Shown: positions 10,618-21,489 of the stretch, piece by piece
Layout of the letters: every line of letters begins with the position of its first letter
Position numbering within the stretch: the stretch's first letter is position 1
DNA from: Microbulbifer variabilis
GTDB lineage: Bacteria; Pseudomonadota; Gammaproteobacteria; Pseudomonadales; Cellvibrionaceae
Direction: 5' to 3'
Assembly: GCF_020524905.1 (NCBI RefSeq)
Contig: NZ_JAIVKI010000004.1
Location: 124,001 to 188,000, forward strand
Length of the DNA stretch: 64,000 nt
Translations under genes and position numbers: made by a program
Notes under the pieces: model-generated
What the model saw: the letters and a program-made list of their open reading frames with translations, nothing else
Database searches by the model: none
What the model was told of the DNA's origin: nothing

Positions 10618-11718
10618 TTATCTGGCCTGGGCCAGCTGCTCAACGCAGGCACCTATCACCTGCTCGGTTGCATCAACCTTTGCCACACTGCGCGCAGCTT
10701 TCGCCATATTCAGTAGCGCTTGCGGGTCGGAGAGCAGCTTTTGCAGTAGCTCCGACAGGTTCTGCGCATCCATATCACTCTGCTGGACGACTACAGCACC
10801 ACCAGCATTCTGTAACCACTCACCATTGCGTGTTTGGTGATCATCAATTGCAAAGGGAAAAGGCACCATAATTGCACCCACCCCGGCGGCGGCAATTTCC
10901 GAAACAGTCAACGCACCGGAGCGGCAAATAATCAAATCCGCAGCACTATAAGCGTCAGCCATATTTACGATAAAAGGCACTACCTCGGCCTCTACCCCGG
11001 CAGCCTTATACGCTTCACGAGCCAACGCTATATGGCGTTCCCCCGCCTGATGGACCACTTTCGGTCGCAGAGGAAGTGGCAATAAAGCGATGGCTTTAGG
11101 TACCAGCTCATTAATTGCCACTGCGCCAAGACTGCCACCGAGCACCAACAAGCGCAGAGGTGTTTCACTACCAATACGCAACTGGGGCTCCGAAAGGTTC
11201 GCAATTTCGGTACGCACGGGATTTCCAACCTGCTTGGCGCCGGGCAAGCTACTGGGAAAAGCTTCCAACACCTGACTGGCGATACGTGCAAGCAGGCGAT
11301 TCGTGGTGCCGGCAACCGCATTCTGTTCGTGAATAATCAGTGGAATTCCACTGAGCCGCGCTGCCACACCACCGGGGCCTGTGGCAAAACCACCAAAACC
11401 AAGTACCGCATCCGGCGCTACTGCTTTCACTACAGCACGGGCCTGAGCCACCGCGTGTAAAATCTGCAAAGGCGCTTTGAACAGGGCCAATTTACCTTTT
11501 CCGCGAACCCCCTCCACGCTAATACAGTGCAGAGGAATTTTGGCCTCGGGAATTAAGCGCGCCTCAATACCGCGCTGAGTACCGAGCCACTCGACACTAG
11601 CACCGTGTTCCTGCAAAGCCTGTGCCACTGCCAATGCCGGGAATACATGGCCACCAGTGCCACCGGCCATAAGGAGAAACTTCTTACCGGCGAAAATTTT
11701 TTCTTTATGGGATATCAA
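10618..11718 (-). CDS. murG: UDP-GlcNAc:lipid I GlcNAc transferase MurG
   Basis: MurG transfers GlcNAc to lipid I, forming lipid II on the inner face of the membrane. The 366-residue product has the glycine-rich acceptor loop LLMAGGTGGHVFPALAVA and the donor-site region ICRSGALTVSEIAAAG. The start is a TTG that overlaps the ftsW stop, with GGAGG four bases upstream, which suggests translational coupling. The next inner ATG lies inside the conserved MAGGTGGH motif and would truncate the first strand. Confidence 0.95.
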   Translation of the reverse strand: MISHKEKIFAGKKFLLMAGGTGGHVFPALAVAQALQEHGASVEWLGTQRGIEARLIPEAKIPLHCISVEGVRGKGKLALFKAPLQILHAVAQARAVVKAVAPDAVLGFGGFATGPGGVAARLSGIPLIIHEQNAVAGTTNRLLARIASQVLEAFPSSLPGAKQVGNPVRTEIANLSEPQLRIGSETPLRLLVLGGSLGAVAINELVPKAIALLPLPLRPKVVHQAGERHIALAREAYKAAGVEAEVVPFIVNMADAYSAADLIICRSGALTVSEIAAAGVGAIMVPFPFAIDDHQTRNGEWLQNAGGAVVVQQSDMDAQNLSELLQKLLSDPQALLNMAKAARSVAKVDATEQVIGACVEQLAQAR

Positions 11719-12932
11719 AGTACCTCCCCACTGCCAACACCGGCACGGCGCCGGGTGAATATTGGCAACTGCGCAAATAAGCCGGAGGATTCCTCTCTTC
11801 CTTGTATTTCGCCTCGCAACTCAGCGCGAATTCTCAGGGCCAATCCCAGTAGGGCACAGCAAATAATTAAACTACTTCCGCCAGAGCTAACAAACGGCAG
11901 GGTCAACCCCTTGGTAGGCAGCAAACCTGAAGCCACTCCCATATTTACAAATGCCTGCCCAGCAATCTGTACCGCCATACCAAACGCCAGCAGAGCCGCA
12001 AAAAATTTCTGTTGTGCCAAGGCCTCACGCACCAAGCGCAATAGTGAGCAAGTCAGGAGCACAAAAAGCCCAACAACAACTAGGCCACCAAACATGCCCC
12101 ACTCTTCGGCAAGAATGGCAAAAATAAAGTCGGTATGTGCCTCCGGTAGGTAAAACAGTTTTTGCACACTGTTACCTAGACCTACTCCAAACCATTCACC
12201 GCGACCAAATGCGATCAGTGATTGAGTCAACTGATAGCCACTGGCAAACTGATCCCCCCAGGGATCTAAAAACGTCAATAAGCGCTGCAAGCGATAGGGG
12301 CTCATCAACGCCATCAGTGCTAAACCGCAGGCCGCAGCCGCCACCAGTAAGAAAGTGTGCGGCAAACGCGCACCTCCCAGAAACACCATTGCCAGCACCG
12401 TGCCGGATATGACTACCACTGAGCCGAAGTCCGGTTGCAATAACAGTAAAAAAGCAACCACAGCGAGAATGACCACCGGCACCATAAAGCTGCTCCAGTG
12501 ATGCAATTGCTTGTTACGCCGGGTTAAAAAGCTGGCAAAAAATACCAGCATACAAAACTTGGCCACCTCTGCAGGCTGGATGGTGATCCCCGCAAACACT
12601 AACCAGCGACGACTGCCATTCACCTCTCGACCAATTCCCGGCACCAACACCACCACCAGTAACAGGCAGGAAAACAGCAGTAATGGCCAGGATAGTCTCG
12701 ACCAAATAGCCAGGGGAATTTGGCTCACCAACAGTGCTGCCATTGCACCAATCAACAAAAATGCCAAGTGGCGTTTCAGGAAATACCAGGGATTTCCATA
12801 AATATCTGTAGCGAATGCGATTGAGGCCGAAGCCACCATCACAACCCCGATGCTTAGCAGCGCCAAAACACTAAATGGCAAAAGAGCATCGAGAAAATCA
12901 CGTTTGGTATTCAGGGAGGGCAAGTCACTCAT
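11715..12932 (-). CDS. ftsW: Peptidoglycan glycosyltransferase FtsW (SEDS)
   Basis: FtsW is the septal SEDS glycosyltransferase that polymerises lipid II together with FtsI. The 405-residue protein is highly hydrophobic with about ten membrane segments. The family signature near the C-terminus is seen as LPTKGLTLPFVSSGGSSL, and the catalytic loop region is near QPAEVAKFCMLVFFA. It overlaps both murD upstream and murG downstream by four bases. Confidence 0.97.
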   Translation of the reverse strand: MSDLPSLNTKRDFLDALLPFSVLALLSIGVVMVASASIAFATDIYGNPWYFLKRHLAFLLIGAMAALLVSQIPLAIWSRLSWPLLLFSCLLLVVVLVPGIGREVNGSRRWLVFAGITIQPAEVAKFCMLVFFASFLTRRNKQLHHWSSFMVPVVILAVVAFLLLLQPDFGSVVVISGTVLAMVFLGGARLPHTFLLVAAAACGLALMALMSPYRLQRLLTFLDPWGDQFASGYQLTQSLIAFGRGEWFGVGLGNSVQKLFYLPEAHTDFIFAILAEEWGMFGGLVVVGLFVLLTCSLLRLVREALAQQKFFAALLAFGMAVQIAGQAFVNMGVASGLLPTKGLTLPFVSSGGSSLIICCALLGLALRIRAELRGEIQGREESSGLFAQLPIFTRRRAGVGSGEVL

Positions 12933-14311
12933 TGCTCCTCCCCTAAGCTCTCACACTTAATCGATACGATCTTGCGAAAGTCTTCACCGCGCTCTTCAAA
13001 GTTGCGATACATATCAAAGCTGGCGCAGGCCGGGGACAGTAATACATAGTCCCCGCTATGGGCTAATGTACGGGCCTTATTGACGGCATCTGCCATAGAG
13101 TCAGCTCTGAACGTTGGACATTGTTCAGCAAACACGCGGGCAATTTTGTCTCCATCGACACCGATTGAAACCATTGCGCGCAGGGTGCTCGCACTTTTCT
13201 TCAAAGAGGAAAAGTCGGCACCTTTACCATCCCCACCAGCAATTAAAACTATCTTACGGGTTGAGGTAGCCAACCCATCCAGCGCAGCCTGTGTCGCACC
13301 GACATTGGTGCCCTTGGAATCATTGACATAGGTAACGCCCTGGAAATCCACCACGCGCTCACAGCGGTGAGCCAATCCAGGGAAACTACGCAGTACCGAG
13401 AGCATTGCATCCATCGGCAGCCCTAAGACATTACCCATCGCCAAAGCAGCCAGGGCGTTGGCAGTATTATGTTTTCCCACCATCGCCAGCTCATCCACCG
13501 GCAATAAATTCACGCTGCCCTGGGCCAGCCATTCACGCCCCTCATGCATGCGCACACCAAACTGCTTGAGATCGGGCTGATCCAAGCCGAAAGTCCACTC
13601 TCGCCTCTCTCTCGACAGAGGTCCCTGACTTAGAGGGTCTTCACGATTGACCACGAAGACTTCCGCACCGCGATAAATCCGCTGTTTCGCCCGGTGGTAC
13701 TCCAGCATACTGGGGTAGCGGTCCATATGGTCCGCGCTCATATTCAAAACGGTGGCTACTGTCGGAGCGAGGGAGTAAGTAGTCTCCAGCTGGAAACTGG
13801 AAAGCTCCAACACAAACAGTTCCGGCAGTGGATCATCCAATAAATCAAGCACCGGAAAGCCGATATTGCCGCCCACTCTCACAGAAATACCGGCGGCTTC
13901 AGCCATTTTGCCAAGTAGTGTGGTGACCGTACTTTTGCCGTTGGAGCCGGTAATCGCCGCAAGTTTCGCTTTAGACTGCTTGCGCTGTAGAGCCTGGGCA
14001 AACAACTCGATATCCCCCACCACGGGAATACCCTCAGCAATCGCCTGCTGCAGCAGCGGCTCCGCCAAAGGCACACCTGGACTGGCAATAATCAAACTGG
14101 CCGCAAGCAGAGTGTTCGCTCGCAGGGGCCCGGTTTCCACAGTAACCTGGGGAAATTCCCTCTGAAAATCCGCAAGCCCCGGTGGGTTATCACGGCTATC
14201 CAACACTACCGGGGTATTACCGTGACGCAGCAGGTAGCGCACCACCGATTGTCCGGTAGCACCCAGTCCAATTACCACTTTATGCTGCGATGAGGTCGCG
14301 ATCAGACTCAT
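12929..14311 (-). CDS. murD: UDP-MurNAc-L-alanine--D-glutamate ligase MurD
   Basis: MurD adds D-glutamate to UDP-MurNAc-L-Ala. The 460-residue product has the N-terminal fold VVIGLGATGQSVVRYLL and the ATP loop AAITGSNGKSTVTTLLGKM near residue 120. C-terminal motifs YVNDSKGTNVGATQAAL and VLLSPACASFDMYRNFEERG are typical of the family. It overlaps ftsW by four bases and follows mraY by six. Confidence 0.97.
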   Translation of the reverse strand: MSLIATSSQHKVVIGLGATGQSVVRYLLRHGNTPVVLDSRDNPPGLADFQREFPQVTVETGPLRANTLLAASLIIASPGVPLAEPLLQQAIAEGIPVVGDIELFAQALQRKQSKAKLAAITGSNGKSTVTTLLGKMAEAAGISVRVGGNIGFPVLDLLDDPLPELFVLELSSFQLETTYSLAPTVATVLNMSADHMDRYPSMLEYHRAKQRIYRGAEVFVVNREDPLSQGPLSRERREWTFGLDQPDLKQFGVRMHEGREWLAQGSVNLLPVDELAMVGKHNTANALAALAMGNVLGLPMDAMLSVLRSFPGLAHRCERVVDFQGVTYVNDSKGTNVGATQAALDGLATSTRKIVLIAGGDGKGADFSSLKKSASTLRAMVSIGVDGDKIARVFAEQCPTFRADSMADAVNKARTLAHSGDYVLLSPACASFDMYRNFEERGEDFRKIVSIKCESLGEEQ

Positions 14312-14317
14312 TGTTTT

Positions 14318-15403
14318 TTATCGGAGTTTCAGTGTTGCCAGTCCAGCCAAAACCAGAATTACAGTAATAATCCAAAAGCGCACAATTACGCGCGGCTCGG
14401 GCCAACCTTTTAATTCAAAATGGTGGTGCAAGGGGGCCATGCGGAAAATACGCTTGCCGGTTAGCTTGAAGGACGCCACCTGCAAGATTACCGAGACAGT
14501 CTCCATCACGAATACGCCGCCCATAATAAACAGCACAATTTCGTGACGGGTGATCACCGCGATAATGCCCAGTGCCGCCCCCAGAGCCAGAGCACCCACA
14601 TCCCCCATAAATACCTGGGCTGGATAGGTGTTAAACCATAGGAAACCAAGGCCGGCGCCACACAAAGCGGCACAAAATACAGCGAGCTCCCCCGCACCAG
14701 CGATTGCAGGAATATGCAGATAATCCGCAAATTCGGCGTGCCCGGACAAATAAGCGATAATGCCCAGCGCTCCACCTACCATCACCGTGGGCATAATTGC
14801 CAGACCATCAAGGCCATCGGTCAGGTTTACCGCATTACTGGAGCCCACCACCACGAAATAGGTCAGCAGAATAAAAGTGACCGGTCCCAGGTTAATAGCG
14901 ACATCCTTAAAGAAAGGCACGAAGAACTGGGTTTCCGCCGGGCTGGTCGCGCTCATAAATAAATAAATGGCCGCTCCCAAACCGGCAATGGACTGCCAAA
15001 AATATTTCCAACGCGCAATGAGACCGCGGGGATTTTTGTGAACAACTTTTTTATAGTCATCAACAAAACCTACCGCGCCGAAGACAAAAGTCACCAGTAA
15101 AGTGACCCACACGTAGCGATTACCAAGATCCGACCACAGTAGCGCCGAGGCAAAAATCGAAGCGAGAATCAGGGTGCCGCCCATTGTGGGCGTTCCGGAT
15201 TTACTTAGATGGGTTTCCGGGCCGTCGTCGCGAATCGCCTGTCCTACCTGCAAACGGTTCAACCAGTTGATCATACGCGGCCCAACGAGCAGGGAGATTC
15301 CCAGTGCAGTTAGGGCCGCAAGAATTGCGCGAACGGTTAAATAGTTGAACACCGAGAAGGTGCTCACATGTTGTTGTAATAATTCCGCCAGCCAAAGCAG
15401 CAT
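14318..15403 (-). CDS. mraY: Phospho-MurNAc-pentapeptide transferase MraY
   Basis: MraY is the integral membrane enzyme that moves phospho-MurNAc-pentapeptide to undecaprenyl phosphate, forming lipid I. The 361-residue product has about ten membrane segments and the conserved motifs [20 protein letters not shown] and the terminal histidine motif [14 protein letters not shown]. It shares one base with the murF stop, so translation is probably coupled. Confidence 0.98.
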   Translation of the reverse strand: MLLWLAELLQQHVSTFSVFNYLTVRAILAALTALGISLLVGPRMINWLNRLQVGQAIRDDGPETHLSKSGTPTMGGTLILASIFASALLWSDLGNRYVWVTLLVTFVFGAVGFVDDYKKVVHKNPRGLIARWKYFWQSIAGLGAAIYLFMSATSPAETQFFVPFFKDVAINLGPVTFILLTYFVVVGSSNAVNLTDGLDGLAIMPTVMVGGALGIIAYLSGHAEFADYLHIPAIAGAGELAVFCAALCGAGLGFLWFNTYPAQVFMGDVGALALGAALGIIAVITRHEIVLFIMGGVFVMETVSVILQVASFKLTGKRIFRMAPLHHHFELKGWPEPRVIVRFWIITVILVLAGLATLKLR

Positions 15404-16782
15404 TACGACTCCCCTCTGCTGTTGCCAAGCAGGGCCTGAGCGACCAATTCCATACGGGCACTACGAGAACCCTTCACCAAAACAGTGGTGTTGTTATCTA
15501 ATTCATGGGCCAGGGCCGCAATCAACGGCTCCCGCTCCCGATAATTTTGCAGAGGCGCATTATGCCCCTGGCTAAATGCCAAACTGGCAGCAGTGCCCAA
15601 TGGCCCCAGGGTAAATAGCGCATCGATACCTCGCTCCCGCGCCAGATCCCCAACACCTCGGTGCATATCCTCGGCATCTGGGCCCAGCTCGGCCATATCC
15701 CCCAATACCAGGATTCGCTTACCCGATCGCTGTGCCAATAGCTCAATAGCCGCCCCCACAGAACCCGGGTTCGCGTTGTAGCTATCGTCGATAATTGTGG
15801 CTCCACCAATGCCGCGTTCCTCCTGCAAGCGACCATCGACAACTCGCAGGCTGGAAAGTCCCTGAACAATTTCTGTTGCCGATATTCCCGCGGCAAAAGC
15901 ACAGGCTGCTGCAACCAGGGCATTGTGCACATTGTGCTCACCCAAAAGTTGAAGTTGCAGTGGATGAGCAAGCCCTTCGATCACCAAATCAAATCCAGCA
16001 CAACCACTCTCGTCCAGCGCAATATTTTCCGCATAGATCGCACACTGGCTGGCAAGGCCTACTTCTAGAGTGCGCACACCTTCGGGCATACGTCCGCGCC
16101 AATAGTCTGCGTAATTGTCATCGGCATTGATAATTGCTGTACCGCCAATATCCAAGCTGATATAGATTTGTCCTTTGGCCTTGGCAATCGCATCAATAGA
16201 GCCAAATCCCTCGACGTGTGCAGGCATGACATTGTTGACGGCACTAATTTGTGGTTTACCGATACTGCATAGATAAGCAATATCGTCCGGCCCATTAGCA
16301 CCCATTTCCAGAATCAGTACATCGTGCGCTTTATCGAGGCCAAAAAGTGTTATCGGCAGGCCATACTGGTTATTCAGGTTGCCCTTAGTTACACAGGGAG
16401 TATGACGCTGGCAAAATATCGCCGACAGCATTTCCTTGACCGTGGTTTTGCCGCAGGAACCAGTAATCGCAATCACAGGCCCACTGAACCGCTCACGGCA
16501 CAGGAGACCAATTTGCCCGAGTGCCACGGTGGTATCATCAACCCGCCACTGAGGCAGGCTGCAACCTGGCACCTCCCGATCAACAACTAAGCCAAGTGCT
16601 TGGCCATCCAATTCGCCGACAAAATCATGGGCATCGAAATTGTCACCCACCAATGCAACAAACAGCGCATGGGCGTTTAATTTGCGTGTGTCTGTACACA
16701 CCTCGGAAAACTCCACCGAGCCATTGACCAACTCGCCACCGAAGCGTTCTTGTAATTGTTTTAGACTCAGTGCCCCGATCAC
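15403..16782 (-). CDS. murF: UDP-MurNAc-tripeptide--D-Ala-D-Ala ligase MurF
   Basis: MurF attaches D-Ala-D-Ala to the murein tripeptide precursor. The 459-residue product has the ATP loop [14 protein letters not shown] near residue 107 and the motif [17 protein letters not shown]. It needs D-Ala-D-Ala from a Ddl ligase that is not encoded in this window. It overlaps the murE stop by four bases. Confidence 0.97.
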   Translation of the reverse strand: MIGALSLKQLQERFGGELVNGSVEFSEVCTDTRKLNAHALFVALVGDNFDAHDFVGELDGQALGLVVDREVPGCSLPQWRVDDTTVALGQIGLLCRERFSGPVIAITGSCGKTTVKEMLSAIFCQRHTPCVTKGNLNNQYGLPITLFGLDKAHDVLILEMGANGPDDIAYLCSIGKPQISAVNNVMPAHVEGFGSIDAIAKAKGQIYISLDIGGTAIINADDNYADYWRGRMPEGVRTLEVGLASQCAIYAENIALDESGCAGFDLVIEGLAHPLQLQLLGEHNVHNALVAAACAFAAGISATEIVQGLSSLRVVDGRLQEERGIGGATIIDDSYNANPGSVGAAIELLAQRSGKRILVLGDMAELGPDAEDMHRGVGDLARERGIDALFTLGPLGTAASLAFSQGHNAPLQNYREREPLIAALAHELDNNTTVLVKGSRSARMELVAQALLGNSRGES

Positions 16783-18308
16783 TGGGCTTCCCCCTTTATT
16801 CCTTCAGCCTTAAGGGGCTTACCCATACGCCGGTACAGCGCGGCAGCTGCCTGCTCGCGGTCGCAAAAATGAATTTTTTCACTGCCAATGATCTGGTAAT
16901 CCTCATGGCCCTTTCCGGCAATCAGCACTATGTCTCCGGGTTGTGCGGCCGCTACAGCCTGGCCAATTGCTTTGGCTCTATCGATTTCCACTTCGACATT
17001 ACTGGCAGCGCCTTCAAGGATGTCATCGATGATTTTTTGCGGCTCTTCACTGCGCGGATTATCGCTGGTGACAATGGCGCGGTCGGCCATTTCCGAAGCG
17101 ATACGTCCCATTGAGGCGCGCTTGCCGGTATCGCGATCGCCACCACAGCCAAACACACACCACAATTTGCCACGGCAATAAGGGCGTGCAGCGGCGAGCG
17201 CCGCGCGCAGGGCATCGGGAGTGTGGGCATAATCGACTAGTACACCCACCTCATCCGCATTCTCAACCTGCACCCGCTCCATGCGACCGGGCACTGCTTG
17301 GATGGAGGGGAAAGCAGCAAGAATTTCCTCAAACGGCATGCCCGCCGAAGCAGCGGCAGCGACTACCGCAAGAGCGTTGTAAATATTGAAATCGCCAATC
17401 AGCGATGCATTGAGCTCACCGCTGCCCCACGGGGAGCTGAGCTGAACAGAAAAGCCTTTTTCGTGACGGCGCAAATCTGTCGCATGCAGGTCGCCCGCCT
17501 GCAGGCCGTAGGTCAATACACGCAGCCCGCGTAGCCTGCAGCGCTCCGCCAGTTGCGCTCCGAATGGATCGTCCAGATTAATAATGCCGCGCTTTAATTT
17601 TGGCAGGCCAAATAATTTTTCTTTGGCAGCCCCGTAGGCCGCCATGTTGCCGTGATAATCCAGATGATCACGGGATAGATTGGTAAAAATCGCGGTATCA
17701 AAAATAAGACCGTGCACCCGTCCTTGTGACAGGGCATGGGAAGAAACTTCCATCGCCGCAGCACCCACTCCACGCTGGTAAAAATCGGCAAAGTCTTCCT
17801 GTAAACGGACGGGATCGGGAGTGGTAAGGCCTGTCTCTTGAAGCTCGATCGCACCCTGGTTCCAGATGCCATTACCAATAGTGCCGATCAGGGCGGCACT
17901 GCCGAAATGCCGTGCCAATAACTGAGAAGTGAGATAGGCACAAGTGGTTTTACCATTGGTGCCGGTAACGCCCACCAAGTGCATTTTTCCGCTGGGATTG
18001 CCGTGAAAGCGTGCGGCGATTTCCCCCACGCGCTTGGCGAGACCAGGCACAGTCACCACCAGGATATCCCTGTGGGTTTTGCACTCCAGCTTGTCCCCAT
18101 CTGCCAACACTACAGCGGCGCCCGCTTCTATTGCGGCATCAATATATTCCCGCCCATCCACAACAGAGCCACGCAATGCCATAAACGCATCGCCAGCTTT
18201 CACCTTACGGCTATCCAGAGCCACACCACTTACAGGCACATCGGGAATACCCGCATATCCGGGCACCAATTCCTGTAGGGAAATAAAAGAATGTTCGCGC
18301 TGAGTCAC
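16779..18308 (-). CDS. murE: UDP-MurNAc-dipeptide--meso-DAP ligase MurE
   Basis: MurE adds the third stem residue. The 509-residue product has the ATP loop VTGTNGKTTCAY near residue 112. The motif DNPR (in VTSDNPRSEEP) marks the meso-diaminopimelate-specific form rather than the lysine-adding form, as expected for a Gram-negative. It overlaps ftsI upstream and murF downstream by four bases each. Confidence 0.97.
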   Translation of the reverse strand: MTQREHSFISLQELVPGYAGIPDVPVSGVALDSRKVKAGDAFMALRGSVVDGREYIDAAIEAGAAVVLADGDKLECKTHRDILVVTVPGLAKRVGEIAARFHGNPSGKMHLVGVTGTNGKTTCAYLTSQLLARHFGSAALIGTIGNGIWNQGAIELQETGLTTPDPVRLQEDFADFYQRGVGAAAMEVSSHALSQGRVHGLIFDTAIFTNLSRDHLDYHGNMAAYGAAKEKLFGLPKLKRGIINLDDPFGAQLAERCRLRGLRVLTYGLQAGDLHATDLRRHEKGFSVQLSSPWGSGELNASLIGDFNIYNALAVVAAAASAGMPFEEILAAFPSIQAVPGRMERVQVENADEVGVLVDYAHTPDALRAALAAARPYCRGKLWCVFGCGGDRDTGKRASMGRIASEMADRAIVTSDNPRSEEPQKIIDDILEGAASNVEVEIDRAKAIGQAVAAAQPGDIVLIAGKGHEDYQIIGSEKIHFCDREQAAAALYRRMGKPLKAEGIKGEAQ

Positions 18309-20062
18309 GATTTTGAACCCCTTTCGCTTAACTGCGCGGCCAGTTGCCGTTCCGCCGGCTCCTTAAGCTCTGGCGGCACCTGCAACAGGCGCATAGCCCC
18401 AGACATCACAGCACCAAATACCGGCGCTGCCACTTCACCGCCGTAGTATTTGGCGTGACTGGGATCGTCTATTACTACCACCGCAGCGAGGCGTGGCTTG
18501 TCTGCGGGAATAAAGCCCGCAAATACCGAGCGGTAGCGATTATCGGCATAACCCTCGCTGCCAACCTTGTGCACGGTGCCAGTCTTGCCGGCCACACGAT
18601 AGCCCTCAACAGCTGCCCGGCGGCCAGTACCGCGGCTAATCACTGTCTCCAGCATCGCGGTTACATCTTTGGCGAGAGGACCTTCGACTACCCGCTGTGC
18701 ATCCGTGTCGGGCTTATCGCCCGATAAAATCAAGGAAACCGGGCGCTTGAGTCCCCCATTGGCCAACACACTGTAGGCCTGGGCCAGCTGCACCCCATTT
18801 ACAGTTAAACCGTAGCCGAAGGCAAAATTGGCCCGCTCGATTGGGTGCCAGCGACTGCGGCTGGGCAGGATCCCCGGTGTCTCTCCAGGAAAACCACTAC
18901 CAACTGCCTCCCCAAGGCCCAGGCGGTAAAAGAGTTCCCGCAGCGTATTTGGTTCCAAATCCAGGGCAATTTTTGTAATACCCACCTGGCTGGACTTGGT
19001 AATGATGGTGGTTAGATCCAATTTTCCGTAGTTGACTGGATCGACCAGGGTTTTGCCGGGCACACGGATGTAACCCGGGCTGGTATCTATCTGGGTACTC
19101 GGCTTGTAGCGACCACTCTCCAAAGCCGCCAATACTGTTAGGGGCTTTACCGTGGAACCCGGCTCGAACTGGTCTATCAAAGCGCGGTTGCGCATAGCCG
19201 CAGCTTTGACCCCTTTGCGGTTATTGGGGTTAAAAGAAGGTTGATTGGCCATGGCGAGGACATCCCCACTGTGGGTATCCAGAATGACCATAAAACCGGA
19301 GGCCGCGCCGTTTTCTGCTACCGCGCGCTTTAACTCACGGTAGGCGAGATATTGCAGGCGCATATCAATCGACAGGCGCAACTCCTGGCCGGGCTGAGCC
19401 TCGCGCTGGATAGCCAGTTCCTGCACGGTGCGGCCTTTCAAGTCCTTGACCACCTGCTGAGCTCCGGGCACACCAGACAACCAGCTGTCGTAGGCAAGTT
19501 CAATGCCCTCCTGGCCGCGGTCATCGATATTGGTAAAGCCCAGCAACTGCGCAACCACTTCTCCGGCGGGGTAAAAACGGCGATATTCTTTTTTGCTGTA
19601 GACACCAGCCAAATCGAGGGACAGGACCCGTTCCGCCTGCTCTGGGGTCAGGTGGCGGCGCAGGTACATAAATTCCTTATTGCGATACTTTTCCAGGCGT
19701 GCAGCCAACTTACCCGCTTTTATCTCCAGCGTCTTTGCGAGTTGGCTTATCTCTTCAGAGCTGCTCTCACGCAGCAATTTGGGATTGGCCCAAAGACTGT
19801 GCACCGGGGTGCTAACCGCTAACAACTCACCGTTTCGATCAACAATCGAACCTCGGTATGCAGCAATCTCTTCAGTGCGAATGGTGCGCGCACGACCCTG
19901 GTCCTGTAGGAATCGGTAACCCCGTTCCGCAGCGGGCACGACCTGTAGGCGGGCTAAATGCGACACCAACACCAGGGCGAGCAGGCACAACAGAGCCGCC
20001 ACCAGCACAAAGCGCCAGCGAGCGATTCCCGGTTGAACTTGCTTTTTCTTAACTGCGCCCAT
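18305..20062 (-). CDS. ftsI: Septal peptidoglycan transpeptidase FtsI (PBP3)
   Basis: FtsI cross-links septal peptidoglycan in complex with FtsW. The 585-residue product has one N-terminal membrane anchor (about 17-38), a dimerisation-type domain, and a C-terminal transpeptidase domain. The active-site serine is S303 in PGSTVKPL, and KTG lies at 493-495 (AGKTGTVHK). The second motif, SSN in E. coli and Pseudomonas as I recall, reads SSQ at 357-359. The gene is separated from ftsL by about 200 bases, an unusual break in a tightly packed cluster. Confidence 0.97.
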   Translation of the reverse strand: MGAVKKKQVQPGIARWRFVLVAALLCLLALVLVSHLARLQVVPAAERGYRFLQDQGRARTIRTEEIAAYRGSIVDRNGELLAVSTPVHSLWANPKLLRESSSEEISQLAKTLEIKAGKLAARLEKYRNKEFMYLRRHLTPEQAERVLSLDLAGVYSKKEYRRFYPAGEVVAQLLGFTNIDDRGQEGIELAYDSWLSGVPGAQQVVKDLKGRTVQELAIQREAQPGQELRLSIDMRLQYLAYRELKRAVAENGAASGFMVILDTHSGDVLAMANQPSFNPNNRKGVKAAAMRNRALIDQFEPGSTVKPLTVLAALESGRYKPSTQIDTSPGYIRVPGKTLVDPVNYGKLDLTTIITKSSQVGITKIALDLEPNTLRELFYRLGLGEAVGSGFPGETPGILPSRSRWHPIERANFAFGYGLTVNGVQLAQAYSVLANGGLKRPVSLILSGDKPDTDAQRVVEGPLAKDVTAMLETVISRGTGRRAAVEGYRVAGKTGTVHKVGSEGYADNRYRSVFAGFIPADKPRLAAVVVIDDPSHAKYYGGEVAAPVFGAVMSGAMRLLQVPPELKEPAERQLAAQLSERGSKS

Positions 20063-20264
20063 AATTTTCCAATTGGCGTTATATTGTCATCCTGAGGGCA
20101 AACCTCTTAGCGAGGTTGTTTGACCACCACCCCCAATAGCGCACCTGTATACAATTTCTTATGATTATTTCGTAGCGCCCTATTGCTTATGGCGCACACG
20201 GCTTTCGCACAAAAAATACAAACAAAACGCACAAAAGAGCCAATGGTGCATCTTCGTCCTGGCC
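20063..20264. other. 200-base spacer between ftsL and ftsI
   Basis: No gene is seen. The spacer holds two small inverted repeats: AACCTC/GAGGTT near 20101-20117 and GCGCC/GGCGC near 20175-20195. On the minus strand a TATACA hexamer could be a -10 element of an internal promoter for ftsI, but its -35 is poor. Confidence 0.5.
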
Positions 20265-20570
20265 CTACTCCGCAGGGACCAGTACCTGCTCCGAGGGACT
20301 GGGCATGTGCATTTTTAATTCTTCCCGAGCCACTTTTTCCACACGGCTATAAGCGGACCAGGCCCCCCGTTCCAGTAACAGGCGCTCCTGCTCATAGCGC
20401 AATTCATCACGCGTCTTCTGTGCCCGGCCCAGCTCGGCAGTCAACTCCCGGCTGCGCTGGGTTGAATACACCACCGCCAGAGCCGAGATGATTGCCCCCA
20501 CCCAGAGCACAGCAATGCCAAGAAGGGACCTAATGGGCACCGGATCAACTCTCACCCAATTTTTCGGCAA
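20265..20570 (-). CDS. ftsL: Cell division protein FtsL
   Basis: FtsL is a small bitopic divisome protein that pairs with FtsB and FtsQ and activates FtsWI. The 101-residue product has a short cytoplasmic part, one membrane segment (about 15-35), and a coiled-coil-like region (about 40-75, [19 protein letters not shown]). It overlaps the end of rsmH by 26 bases. Sequence conservation in this family is low, so the call rests on topology, size and position. Confidence 0.9.
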   Translation of the reverse strand: MPKNWVRVDPVPIRSLLGIAVLWVGAIISALAVVYSTQRSRELTAELGRAQKTRDELRYEQERLLLERGAWSAYSRVEKVAREELKMHMPSPSEQVLVPAE

Positions 20571-21477
20571 CCCGCATTACCGCACTGCGCGAACGTAGGT
20601 TTTCATCTACTTCAACAGTGTTGGCTTTGATCGCTTTACCCAGTGAACGCAAGGGTTTAGCGATCTGGCTATCCATCACCGGAAGTCCGCGAGGCAATTT
20701 TGGCCCGCGTTCTTTTTCGCGGATAAAGCGCTTGACCATTCGGTCTTCCAGAGAGTGAAAGCTGATAATCACCAGCCGGCCTCCCGGCGCCAGCAACTGT
20801 AGAGATTTTTCCAGTGCACTCTGCAAGTCATCCAGCTCGCCATTTACATGGATACGGATAGCCTGGAAAACCCGGGTCGCCGGGTGCTTACCCTTTTCCC
20901 AAGCCGGGTTGGCCGCCTTGACCACCTCAGCAAAATCCAGGGTGCGCTCGAAGGGTTTGTCGGCACGGCGGCGAACGATGGCAGCGGCCATTCGCCGCGC
21001 GAAGCGCTCTTCACCATACTCTTTGAATACCCGAGCCATCTCGTCCTCAGCTTCGCTATTCACCCACTGTGCGGCACTGATACCCCGGCTGGTGTCCATG
21101 CGCATATCCAGTGGCCCGTCCTGCATAAAGCTAAAGCCGCGCTCAGCCTGATCCAACTGGGGCGATGAAACCCCCAAGTCCAGCAGGATTCCGTTAACAC
21201 TTCCCGCCCTCTCGCCAACGGCGAGATCCATATCGGCAAAAGAGCCGTGCCAAATAGAAAACCGCGGCTCATCGGCAAAGCGCTGCTGCGCATAGTCAAT
21301 CGCCTGGGGATCTTTATCCACAGCCAACAACTGCCCTTTGGGGCCCAACTGTTCGAGGATCGCGGCACTGTGTCCGCCGCGGCCAAAGGTTCCATCCACA
21401 TAGAAACCTTCCGGGTCAGTCACCAAAGCGTCCACGGCTTCGCGCAACAACACACTGCGATGCAATTCTTGAGACAC
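20545..21477 (-). CDS. rsmH: 16S rRNA (cytosine(1402)-N4)-methyltransferase RsmH
   Basis: RsmH (MraW) methylates C1402 in the ribosomal decoding centre, the nucleotide whose ribose is modified by RsmI, encoded nearby. The 310-residue product has the SAM-binding motif [15 protein letters not shown] near residue 28 and the conserved segments [11 protein letters not shown] and [12 protein letters not shown]. It is the second gene of the dcw operon, 12 bases after mraZ. Confidence 0.97.
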   Translation of the reverse strand: MSQELHRSVLLREAVDALVTDPEGFYVDGTFGRGGHSAAILEQLGPKGQLLAVDKDPQAIDYAQQRFADEPRFSIWHGSFADMDLAVGERAGSVNGILLDLGVSSPQLDQAERGFSFMQDGPLDMRMDTSRGISAAQWVNSEAEDEMARVFKEYGEERFARRMAAAIVRRRADKPFERTLDFAEVVKAANPAWEKGKHPATRVFQAIRIHVNGELDDLQSALEKSLQLLAPGGRLVIISFHSLEDRMVKRFIREKERGPKLPRGLPVMDSQIAKPLRSLGKAIKANTVEVDENLRSRSAVMRVAEKLGES

Positions 21478-21489
21478 CCGGCGTACTCC

